DNA from: Enterococcus saccharolyticus subsp. saccharolyticus
GTDB taxonomy: Bacteria > Bacillota > Bacilli > Lactobacillales > Enterococcaceae
Assembly (NCBI RefSeq): GCF_029023825.1
Contig: NZ_CP118957.1
Coordinates: forward strand, 1,465,501-1,529,500
DNA length: 64,000 nucleotides
Reading direction: 5' to 3'
The notes below the pieces were generated by a model. It did no database searches and had not been told where the DNA came from. It saw only the letters and a program-made list of their open reading frames with translations. Each line of letters starts with the position of its first letter. Positions within the stretch are counted from its first letter, which is position 1. This document shows positions 45,524 through 54,140 of the stretch, piece after piece. The translations under genes were made by a program, and so were the position numbers.

Positions 45524-47685
45524 TTAGACGCTCCTGGATCTAGCATTGTCAAACTGATGCGCCCTTTAGTCACATCTACTTGATCAATCCAAACGGTGAC
45601 CACATCACCAACCGATACAATATCTTTTGGATGCTTGATAAATGTCTTACTCAACTTAGAAATATGAACCAATCCATCTTGTTTCACGCCAATATCAACA
45701 AATGCGCCAAAATCAATCACATTGCGGACAGTTCCTTTCAATTCCATGCCTGATTTTAAATCTTCCATAGAAAGCACATCTTTTCGTAAAAGTGGTGCGG
45801 GCATCTCGTCACGCATATCTCTTCCTGGTTGCAATAATGCTTTGATACTATCCAAAACAGTTTCTTTACCGACAGCTAATTGCTGGGCTGTCTGTGAAAC
45901 ATTTAGTTGATTCAATGCGTCTTTAGCAGTGTCCGTTCCTAATTGTGTGAAAGACAACTCAGCCAATTCAAGAATTGCTTTGGCAGTATCATAACTTTCC
46001 GGATGGATACCAGTATTGTCTAAAATATTTTTCCCACCTGGAATACGCAAAAATCCAATGGCTTGTTCGTACGCTTTGGGACCTAAACGCGGCACTTTTT
46101 TCAGTTGATTACGTTGTACAAACGCACCATTTTCTTCACGATAGTTCACAATATTTTGAGCAGTTGTTTTATTTAATCCAGAGACATGTTGCAATAGCTG
46201 TGGACTAGCTGTGTTAACATCAACTCCCACTTGGTTAACCACTGTTTCGACAACAAAATCCAATTGTTCTCCTAAACGTTTTTGCGATACATCATGTTGG
46301 TATTGTCCCACACCCACTGCTTTCGGTTCAATTTTTACCAACTCTGCTAAAGGATCTTGAAGACGACGAGCAATACTAATTGCACTACGTTCTTCTACTG
46401 GTAGTTTCGGAAATTCTTGACGTGCGGCATCGCTTGCTGAATAAACTGAAGCGCCGGCTTCATTGACAATCACATAGAAAACATCACGAGAAATTGTCTT
46501 TAATTGTTCTGCAACAAATTGTTCCGATTCGCGACTCGCTGTCCCATTCCCGATAGCAACCATATCTACTTGGTAGGTTTCAATTAGTTTTTTCAACGCA
46601 GGACCAGCTGCCTGACGTTTGTCTGCGGATGCCGGTTTATGTGGATAAATGACTTCAATCGCTAATAACTTGCCTGTTGCATCGACAATTGCCAATTTAC
46701 AACCTGTCCGGTAAGCTGGGTCAAATCCTAAGACAACTTTTCCTTTTAATGGCGGTTGCAATAATAGATTCCGTAAATTTTCACCAAAAATTGCTATCGC
46801 TTGTTCATCGGCTTTTTCTGTCAATTCGTTGCGAATCTCGCGTTCGATTGCTGGACCGATAAAACGTTTGTACGCATCTTGGTACGCTTCAATAATGAAC
46901 GGTGTTGCTGTTGATTGTGGTTGTTGGATTAATTGGCGGTGAAAATAATCAAAAATTTTCGTTTCATCTGCTACTAATGAGACTTTCAAAATATCTTCTT
47001 TTTCACCACGATTTGTTGCTAAAATACGATGAGAGACAATTTTATGAATCGGCTCTGAGAAATCATAGTACATTTCATAGACACCTTTTTCATCTTTTGC
47101 AGCATCTTTGACTTTACTGGTATAACTACCTTTATTAAAAAGGTAGCTACGAATCCATGTCCGGAAAGTAGCTGAATCACCAAATTGTTCCGCCAAAATT
47201 TCATGTGCGCCTTGTAACGCTTGTTCCGGTGTTTCAATTATTTCATTCATAAAGGATTGCGCATACTGATATACATCGTCTTTTGGAAAAGCCAATAACC
47301 AGGTCGCCAGAGGTTCTAAGCCATTTTCTTTTGCAATTGTCGCTTTTGTGCGTCGTTTTTGTTTAAAGGGACGATACAAATCTTCCACTTGTTGCATTTT
47401 TGTTGCTGCCAAAATAGCCGTTTGTAATGCTGGTGTTAGTTTCTCTTGTTCTTCAATTAAACGAACCACTTCTTCTTTACGTTTTTCTAAGTTTTCTAAG
47501 TACGTGTACCGTTCGTCAATCTCACGAATTTGGACTTCATCTAATCCACCTGTCATTTCTTTACGATAACGAGCAATAAAAGGGACTGTATTCCCTTCTC
47601 CTAATAATTGCAAGACTTTCGTTAGTTGGTTCCCACGATACTGGGTAAGTTCGTTTTGTAATAACTGAATAATTTTATCGTTCAT
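45520..47685 (-). CDS. tex: Tex family RNA-binding transcription accessory protein
   Basis: Tex is a conserved cytosolic nucleic-acid-binding protein linked to transcription and RNA handling. The 721 residues include the N-terminal helical Tex domain (NTVPFIARYRKEMTGGLDEV), the YqgF/RNase H-like domain (GFDPAYRTGCKLAIVDATGK), helix-hairpin-helix motifs (VDVNTASPQLLQHVSGLNKT) and a C-terminal S1 domain (GTVRNVIDFGAFVDIGVKQD). Length is standard. ATG 47685 follows AAAGGAAT. Confidence 0.96.
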   Translation of the reverse strand: MNDKIIQLLQNELTQYRGNQLTKVLQLLGEGNTVPFIARYRKEMTGGLDEVQIREIDERYTYLENLEKRKEEVVRLIEEQEKLTPALQTAILAATKMQQVEDLYRPFKQKRRTKATIAKENGLEPLATWLLAFPKDDVYQYAQSFMNEIIETPEQALQGAHEILAEQFGDSATFRTWIRSYLFNKGSYTSKVKDAAKDEKGVYEMYYDFSEPIHKIVSHRILATNRGEKEDILKVSLVADETKIFDYFHRQLIQQPQSTATPFIIEAYQDAYKRFIGPAIEREIRNELTEKADEQAIAIFGENLRNLLLQPPLKGKVVLGFDPAYRTGCKLAIVDATGKLLAIEVIYPHKPASADKRQAAGPALKKLIETYQVDMVAIGNGTASRESEQFVAEQLKTISRDVFYVIVNEAGASVYSASDAARQEFPKLPVEERSAISIARRLQDPLAELVKIEPKAVGVGQYQHDVSQKRLGEQLDFVVETVVNQVGVDVNTASPQLLQHVSGLNKTTAQNIVNYREENGAFVQRNQLKKVPRLGPKAYEQAIGFLRIPGGKNILDNTGIHPESYDTAKAILELAELSFTQLGTDTAKDALNQLNVSQTAQQLAVGKETVLDSIKALLQPGRDMRDEMPAPLLRKDVLSMEDLKSGMELKGTVRNVIDFGAFVDIGVKQDGLVHISKLSKTFIKHPKDIVSVGDVVTVWIDQVDVTKGRISLTMLDPGASK

Positions 47686-47732
47686 TTGCTAGATTCCTTT
47701 CCTCAAATATCCTCTTTAGTGTAACACAAAAT

Positions 47733-47764
47733 AAACGCAGATGGATATGTTCCCATCTGCGTTT
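47733..47764 (-). terminator. terminator after the phosphoesterase gene
   Basis: Twelve-base arms AAACGCAGATGG and CCATCTGCGTTT. Confidence 0.85.
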
Positions 47765-47769
47765 AAAGG

Positions 47770-48513
47770 TTAAAAATCAGGACGCCATGGACCTGACATA
47801 TTTTGATATTCGATGTCTTGAACAATGCCTTTTTGATCAAAAATAACACCATGAACCGAGCCGCCAAAGACCGCTCCCCCATCAATGCCAATCTTGTTAT
47901 CCGATAACCATAAATCGGTTGTTTGCATATCTCCATGCAACATTGGTGTGATTGTATGACCAAAAACAATCACTTTTCCTGTAGTATTTTTTCCAGTATG
48001 AAATGCCTCTCGAATCCAAATAAAATCGCGTGGATCGGTTTCTTGCCAATTCTTTTTCGTCAAATCAACTCCAGCATGAACAAATAAATACTTGCCCCAT
48101 TCAAAACTCAAGGGACGATCCATTAAAAAATCAACGAGTTCTTTATAACGTGAGCGAATCATCATGGCAATTTCTGTAGGCGAATATTCTTCGGTCGCTC
48201 CTGAATGCAGTAAACTATCAATCGTTTCTTTACCACCATTACGAACATAACCCGGCATCCAATCTTCTGGTGCATGTAAAAATTGCAAGAAATATTCTTC
48301 ATGATTGCCTCGCAAGTAAATCGCGTCATACTTTTCCACTAACGATTGACCTAATAAAAAACATTCTTTACTCTTTTTTCCACGGTCATTCAAATCGCCA
48401 ATTAAGACTAATTGATGATTAATTGGATCGAAATCTTCTAATAACTTTTGAAACAAATCAAGTTGACCATGAATATCACTAATTACATAGATATATGACT
48501 TCATATTGTTCAT
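47770..48513 (-). CDS. calcineurin-like metallophosphoesterase (PrpA/ApaH type)
   Basis: A 247-residue dimetal phosphoesterase. The five motif blocks are present: YVISDIHGQLD, LIGDLNDRGKKS, YLRGNHEEYF, LFVHAGVDLT and IVFGHTITPML. Such enzymes hydrolyse phosphoproteins or dinucleoside tetraphosphates. ATG 48513 has AAGGAAAGGGG just upstream; an in-frame ATG three codons later is an alternative. It lies upstream of tex on the same strand but a hairpin separates them. Confidence 0.88.
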   Translation of the reverse strand: MNNMKSYIYVISDIHGQLDLFQKLLEDFDPINHQLVLIGDLNDRGKKSKECFLLGQSLVEKYDAIYLRGNHEEYFLQFLHAPEDWMPGYVRNGGKETIDSLLHSGATEEYSPTEIAMMIRSRYKELVDFLMDRPLSFEWGKYLFVHAGVDLTKKNWQETDPRDFIWIREAFHTGKNTTGKVIVFGHTITPMLHGDMQTTDLWLSDNKIGIDGGAVFGGSVHGVIFDQKGIVQDIEYQNMSGPWRPDF

Positions 48514-48563
48514 CCCCTTTCCTTAAGTATACGCCTTTTTTCAAACGAATTCATGGATAATCG

Positions 48564-48592
48564 TTGCGCTTTATTTAAGAACTAGCTATACT
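48564..48592 (+). promoter_or_regulatory. promoter of the 30-residue ORF
   Basis: TTGCGC (48564-48569), 17 nt, TATACT (48587-48592), with AAGGATG at 48599-48605 in the short leader. Confidence 0.6.
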
Positions 48593-48614
48593 TGAACACA
48601 AGGATGTGAGCGTA

Positions 48615-48707
48615 TTGACGAAATGGACGCACTATTGGTTACAATTTAAAGCTGACATGAAAGAAGTAATTCGTACAGGCGCTATTGCAAATGATTGCCA
48701 AAAATAA
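48615..48707 (+). CDS. 30-residue small protein, TTG start
   Basis: Reads TKWTHYWLQFKADMKEVIRT then GAIANDCQK after a TTG start at 48615; a GTG at 48606 is in frame but overlaps the ribosome site. It is basic and aromatic-rich near the N-terminus, with no membrane helix. A well-formed promoter lies 22 nt upstream and a hairpin with T-run follows the stop at once, so the transcript would be about 150 nt and would carry only this ORF. No family recognised. It could instead be a small RNA. Confidence 0.5.
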   Translation: MTKWTHYWLQFKADMKEVIRTGAIANDCQK

Positions 48708-48746
48708 AAAATGATCCATCGTATAAATACACGATGAATCATTTTT
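48707..48746. terminator. bidirectional terminator
   Basis: Arms AAAAATGATCCATCGT and ACGATGAATCATTTTT, one mismatch, between the 30-residue ORF and the convergent VOC gene. Confidence 0.8.
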
Positions 48747-49118
48747 TTATTTACCAGAAACAGCGTAATAATTACCATCCGGATCAGCGAAATTAAAGAC
48801 CATTTGCTCTTCCATTTGAATTAATTCGCCGACTTCAACGTCCATTGTTACTAATTTTTTATATAAATCAACAATCTGATTTGATACAAACATAATAGAT
48901 GGTGAATTTGTTGCAACTTCTGGTGAATGACGTTCGATAAATTCACGATCATATAACACAAAATGTGTTTGCGCATCGTTTGAAGCTGCGATTTCTACCA
49001 CCAAAGTACCATCTAATTCTTGTTTTTCAATAATGATAAAACCTAGCTCTGTCCAAAAATCAATGGCTGCAGACACATCATTAACATAAATCATTACTTG
49101 CATTTCATTTGAAAACAT
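48747..49118 (-). CDS. VOC family (glyoxalase/bleomycin-resistance fold) protein
   Basis: A 123-residue two-repeat VOC protein: IYVNDVSAAIDFWTELGFII opens the first beta-alpha-beta-beta-beta unit and VFNFADPDGNYYAVSG closes the second with the family ending D-P-D-G-N. Such proteins bind metals or hydrophobic ligands; function here is unknown. It lies 5 nt downstream of the DUF1149 gene, probably cotranscribed. Confidence 0.85.
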   Translation of the reverse strand: MFSNEMQVMIYVNDVSAAIDFWTELGFIIIEKQELDGTLVVEIAASNDAQTHFVLYDREFIERHSPEVATNSPSIMFVSNQIVDLYKKLVTMDVEVGELIQMEEQMVFNFADPDGNYYAVSGK

Positions 49119-49123
49119 CTTGT

Positions 49124-49510
49124 TTAGTCCTCTTTTTCTTGATTATTAAAATTTAATTTAATTCCCGGCTCATCAGTCACAACTTCTGTCACTTCATATG
49201 TTAAACGTTGTAACATTTCAAACAATGGCTCGACTAATTCATCTGCTTCAACTTTTGATAAATCGTTAGGACCCGCAATTTTACGGTTCACAATGTGGTT
49301 TACTTGTCCAATGGCACCACTAATAATAAATTCAGGGAAAACAACTTCAAATTGCAAACGAGCACCTAAGATAGTGTTTTCTTCTGGATAGTTTTCTTGC
49401 GGTTTCAATGGCGCAAAGCCCACATTTAATTTTGTTTCTGCTTCTTGTTCTGGGTTACGCATATCAAAGTGATACGCTTCAACTACTGGTTTTTGTCTTT
49501 TGATTTCCAA
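49124..49510 (-). CDS. DUF1149 family protein
   Basis: A 128-residue protein matching DUF1149, a SecB-like fold found in Lactobacillales: EIKRQKPVVEAYHFDMRNPE, then LGARLQFEVVFPEFIISG and VNHIVNR. I take TTG 49510 as the start, 10 nt after AAGGAG; in-frame GTG and TTG codons further up overlap that site. Relatives are proposed chaperone-like proteins. Function unproven. Confidence 0.82.
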   Translation of the reverse strand: MEIKRQKPVVEAYHFDMRNPEQEAETKLNVGFAPLKPQENYPEENTILGARLQFEVVFPEFIISGAIGQVNHIVNRKIAGPNDLSKVEADELVEPLFEMLQRLTYEVTEVVTDEPGIKLNFNNQEKED

Positions 49511-49619
49511 ACTTCTCACGCTCCTTAACAAAAGTATATCATAATTTAAAGTTGGAACCTATTTGTAACTTTTGTTTTCCATAAAACAAAAATAGGCTAG
49601 AACCTAAACCTCTGTCAAC

Positions 49620-49661
49620 GTAAAATATCCGAACGACTTCGCTATCGTCCGGATATTTTAC
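49620..49661 (-). terminator. terminator after the PDZ protease
   Basis: Arms GTAAAATATCCG and CGGATATTTTAC with an inner ACGA/TCGT step. Confidence 0.82.
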
Positions 49662-49683
49662 ATGCTGTTGCAACCACTTTTTA

Positions 49684-50735
49684 TTATGATTTCATTTTTT
49701 CAAGATAAGTTAACGCATCTTGTAGCGTTTTGACTGGTACAATTTTCATATCTGATTTCATTTTTTTCATCGCATCTAACGCTTCTTCATAATTGGACTT
49801 CAATTCTGGATATGCTGCTTTTTGTTCTTTGGTAATTTCATCATCTGGGGCAAAGAAGATTTCAACCCCTTCTTGACTGGCGCTTGCGACTTTTTTATCA
49901 ATGCCACCAATCCGACCAATCGTACCATCATTATCCATCGTTCCCGTACCAGCAATCTTTTTCCCTTTGCGTAAGTCTTGATTTGTTAATTGTTCATAAA
50001 TTTCTAATGTAAACATCAGCCCTGCGGAAGGCCCTCCAATATTTTCAACATGAAAATCGATTTTATCCTCGGATTCAATTTCGGTATGATCTACTAGTGT
50101 AATACCAATACCAGCTTTCTTATTGGATTCTAAGGTAATCAATTTGGCGGTTGCTTCTTTTTCTTTACCATCTTGAAGATAGGTGATTGTCACTTCTTCA
50201 TCCACTTTTTTACTTTGAACATACGTCATAAATTCTTGCGTGTTGGTAAATGTTTTACCATCTACTTTAGTCACAGTGTCACCCACTGAAATCTTGTCAA
50301 TAAAATTTGATTTGGGATCAATTCCCATGACATAGACACCCTTATACTCAAAATGATATGGACGCTTGGCTTGTTTCAAAGCTTGTTCAATCGCATTGTT
50401 TTGCGAAGATGTCATATAGTATTGCTGAATGCGGTCGTATTCAGCACCGCTGGAACCACCGAATAATTCTTCTTCACTCACTAAGTCTTCAAAAGGATCA
50501 AACTTGGCTTTCAGTGCTGTTACAGCCGTTGCTTGGCGAATTCCCACTGAAGTTAGTGAAAATGAACCCGGATTATCATCTTTTTGGTCATTTACTGTAA
50601 CGAGTTCTTTTAAATCAATCGTTGAGCCTGGTTGCTCAATGTAATAAGGCAACGGAATAAATACACTTGCCACAATGGTCAATGCGACAACAATTGCTAA
50701 AAGATAATTGACAGAACTTCTATTTTTCATTTTCA

Positions 50736-50736
<1 letters not shown>
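49684..50736 (-). CDS. SepM/YlbL-type PDZ and Lon-like serine protease
   Basis: A 350-residue membrane-anchored protease: an N-terminal helix (YLLAIVVALTIVASVFIPLP), a PDZ domain near residues 120-200 (GDTVTKVDGKTFTNTQEFMT) and a C-terminal Lon-type S16 domain with catalytic Ser in NIGGPSAGLMFTLEIY and Lys in IGGIDKKVASA. In streptococci SepM trims the competence pheromone, and Bacillus YlbL is a related protease in the same locus. ATG 50736 overlaps the coaD stop; ATG 50730 is a close alternative. Confidence 0.9.
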
Positions 50737-51772
<1,036 letters not shown>

Positions 51773-51818
51773 ATGGTTATTCCTTTCACTACTTTTATTT
51801 TTCCGTTTCGCTATGTTT

Positions 51819-52196
51819 GACGAATCGCTGTGATTCGAAACGACGGACACTACCTTCGCTTCGCTCTGCTAGTACTGTTCAGCATCAGCTTTCGTACTCC
51901 CACTGGTCGACGAATCGCTGTGATTCGAAACGACGGACACTACCTTCGCTTCGCTCTGCTAGTACTGTTCAGCATCAGCTCTCGTACTCCCTCTGGTCGA
52001 CGAATCGCTGTGATTCGAAACGACGGACACTACCTTCGCTTCGCTCTGCTAGTACTGTTCAGCATCAGCTCTCGTACTCCCTCTGGTCGACGAATCGCTG
52101 TGATTCGAAACGACGGACACTACCTTCGCTTCGCTCTGCTAGTACTGTTCAGCATCAGCTCTCGTACTCCCTCTGGTCGACGAATCGCTGTGATTC
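51819..52196. repeat. tandem array of four 90-bp units plus a partial fifth
   Basis: Units begin at 51819, 51909, 51999 and 52089; a fifth begins at 52179 and breaks off after about 18 bases. Each unit starts GACGAATCGCTGTGATTCG, which has a CGAATC/GATTCG dyad, and ends TCGTACTCC-CTCTGGTC. Units two to four look identical; the first differs at a few bases near its 3' end. There are no spacers, so this is not a CRISPR. The array sits between ylbG and rsmD within what is normally one transcript. Ninety is a multiple of three, so long open frames run through it by chance. Confidence 0.95.
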
Positions 52197-52198
52197 AC

Positions 52199-52237
52199 AG
52201 CAAATAGGTTGGGCTTTGCAGTCCAACCTTGTTTGCT
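52199..52237 (-). terminator. hairpin at the end of ylbG
   Basis: Arms AGCAAAtAGGTTGG and CCAACCTtgTTTGCT; it overlaps the ylbG stop. There is no T-run, so it may be a processing or stabilising stem rather than a terminator. Confidence 0.55.
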
Positions 52238-52580
52238 ATACGTTTTCGGCTAGGCGAATGGTGGCATTTCTTTCTTCAATGTCGTCCTTGTCTTCCATTA
52301 CTTGGAAGGCAGCTTTGGTGCCGATTTTCTCAGCAAAGTTCATTTCAATATCTGGACGATGCGAAATATCAACATGGCGCACAAAATGCAGGCGCTCAAT
52401 TTTTTCCATATTTTCTACAACATTTTCCTCGTTCACATACATTAAGACATATTTCATCCGTCTTGATACATAATGAACGAATCCGAAACGACGTAAGTTT
52501 TTTAACTGACGCAAACTATACACCCAGACAATAAGTCCTCGTCTTTTTTCCATCGTAAATTCTTCAGAATTAACCGACAT
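52236..52580 (-). CDS. ylbG: YlbG family protein (DUF2129)
   Basis: A 114-residue protein of the YlbG/DUF2129 family: KRRGLIVWVYSLRQLKNLRR, FGFVHYVSRRMKYVLMYVNE and VRHVDISHRPDIEM. The family occurs next to ylbF and rsmD across Firmicutes; its role is unknown. ATG 52580 is 8 nt after GGAGG; an upstream in-frame start lies inside ylbF. It overlaps the ylbF end by 11 nt. Confidence 0.88.
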   Translation of the reverse strand: MSVNSEEFTMEKRRGLIVWVYSLRQLKNLRRFGFVHYVSRRMKYVLMYVNEENVVENMEKIERLHFVRHVDISHRPDIEMNFAEKIGTKAAFQVMEDKDDIEERNATIRLAENV

Positions 52581-52995
52581 GGCATTTCCCTCCACAACTT
52601 GATCTTGTTTCAAAGAATGGATTTCCGGTATCAACTTTAATATCATCCGAAATGCAATGAGCAATTTTGATACCCATTTCATCTAAAATTCCTTGTAACT
52701 CTGTTTCTGAAAATCGAAATTCTGCAACTAACGGATGCAAATCCAACACACGTTTTGATTTTCTTAACGCACGTTGTTTCTCACGATGATCGGGGGCATA
52801 ACCACCATATGCTGCCACACGATCAAAGGCATCTTTTTTACTTAAAAAATCAGTACGAATAGCTTGAACTTCCGAATTTTCATATAATACTTTTTTATTT
52901 CCAATATAAGATTGAAATGTTTGGCTATTTTTCAAACATGACAACACTTTCTGTACTTGGTCTTCTATCTCAAAAAATTGATCATCGTAAATCAA
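52570..52995 (-). CDS. ylbF: YlbF family regulator
   Basis: YlbF is part of the Y-complex that guides RNase Y in Bacillus. The 141-residue helical protein has FFEIEDQVQKVLSCLKNSQT and the repeat-like LSKKDAFDRVAAYGGYAPDH, and ends with a cysteine-rich tail SSCGGKCHVG, in keeping with the Fe-S cluster reported for the Bacillus complex. It overlaps the upstream CAP-associated gene by 4 nt and ylbG by 11 nt. Confidence 0.88.
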   Translation of the reverse strand: MIYDDQFFEIEDQVQKVLSCLKNSQTFQSYIGNKKVLYENSEVQAIRTDFLSKKDAFDRVAAYGGYAPDHREKQRALRKSKRVLDLHPLVAEFRFSETELQGILDEMGIKIAHCISDDIKVDTGNPFFETRSSCGGKCHVG

Positions 52996-54122
52996 TTGGC
53001 GTCACTGTCCTCTGTTTTATTTTCTAATTGCTGTAATAAGACTACCACATTCTCTTTTGAAAAGGCAATCCCTAAAGACTCAGGTTCTTGATGCATAAAC
53101 CGAGTATGCAAATAAGGTGTACTATACCATGTCAAAATCGTAAACATCGGATCATAGACGGGTAATTCCAAATAAACATTTGCCGTATCTGTCGAAAATT
53201 CTTTGAGTACATCTTCCATTTCCGTACGAGACAATGTAAAGCGACCATCTTCTGTGCCATTTTGAATTCTCTTCAACTGCTGTGTACGTTCAGTCGTTAA
53301 AAATTCCTCCGTTTTCGCGAAAAATCCGCCTAAAATTTGCTCACCAAGCATTTGATTTTTCGCATCCAATATAAATTCCGGTAAACGATCATAATTTCTT
53401 AAAAATTGAAAGAGATATTTGCTTTGTTCTTGTTTGTTTTGATTAATAACTTCCCAATCAGCAGTTTCTTCTGTGGTAAAACGTGGCGATACACCATCTG
53501 TTACTTGATAAGGTGCGAGCTTTAATAACGTCTCTTTGTCCAAATACATGACACTATATAACGAACTTTCCCCTTTTTTCTGACTGAAAAATAAAATAGC
53601 AAACGTCCTATTATCAAAAGCAATCAATGGACGATAATTCATATCATCTTCCATTAATTCAAAAGCAATCGTTTTCCCTTCATAATTCAACGTAAAATTG
53701 GGATAAATCATGGTAATTTTTGCCAATTCATTCATCGTCATCCCGAATCGAAAAGGCGCAATCGTGTCATTTTCTTTTCCTAAAAATTTGATACTAGTAA
53801 TACGTTTATCTTCTGTGTTGACTTCTACATATGTCTGATCGTCTATTGTATAGCGATGTATAACAAAAGAAAATCCAGAAGAATAAACCTCTTCTGGATT
53901 TCCATAAACCGTTTCGAAATCCGCTAGTTTTTGCCCAATCCATTTGGCAAATCCATCCGTCGCAATTGGTTCATAGTTCCAAGATGTCGCCGGTGGTTCT
54001 CTACGAATTTCATTTTTATTAGACGGATCAGAGGAAACTTGAGGAAACCACACAGGATACATATACAATAGGAAAATACACCCTATGAAAATCACACTAA
54101 ATAAGATTCCTCGATGTTTCAT
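52992..54122 (-). CDS. CAP-associated domain protein (YlbC type)
   Basis: A 376-residue exported protein: N-terminal membrane anchor (GILFSVIFIGCIFLLYMYPV), a CAP_assoc_N domain (about 60-200, GQKLADFETVYGNPEEVYSS and KFLGKENDTIAPFRFGMTMN) and a C-terminal CAP-like region in a degenerate form. Bacillus YlbC has the same layout and sits in the same neighbourhood. Cell-surface role likely; no enzymatic motif is evident. ATG 54122 has a weak GAGGC-type site upstream. Confidence 0.82.
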   Translation of the reverse strand: MKHRGILFSVIFIGCIFLLYMYPVWFPQVSSDPSNKNEIRREPPATSWNYEPIATDGFAKWIGQKLADFETVYGNPEEVYSSGFSFVIHRYTIDDQTYVEVNTEDKRITSIKFLGKENDTIAPFRFGMTMNELAKITMIYPNFTLNYEGKTIAFELMEDDMNYRPLIAFDNRTFAILFFSQKKGESSLYSVMYLDKETLLKLAPYQVTDGVSPRFTTEETADWEVINQNKQEQSKYLFQFLRNYDRLPEFILDAKNQMLGEQILGGFFAKTEEFLTTERTQQLKRIQNGTEDGRFTLSRTEMEDVLKEFSTDTANVYLELPVYDPMFTILTWYSTPYLHTRFMHQEPESLGIAFSKENVVVLLQQLENKTEDSDAN

Positions 54123-54140
54123 GCTGATTCCAGCCTCTCA

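Noticed and set aside
51819-52196. 90-bp array as a CRISPR
   Set aside because: Units are contiguous with no variable spacers and are much longer than CRISPR repeats.
53285-53300. ACGTTCAGTCGTT inside the CAP-associated gene
   Set aside because: Single copy within a coding region with no second repeat 21 bp away; chance match.
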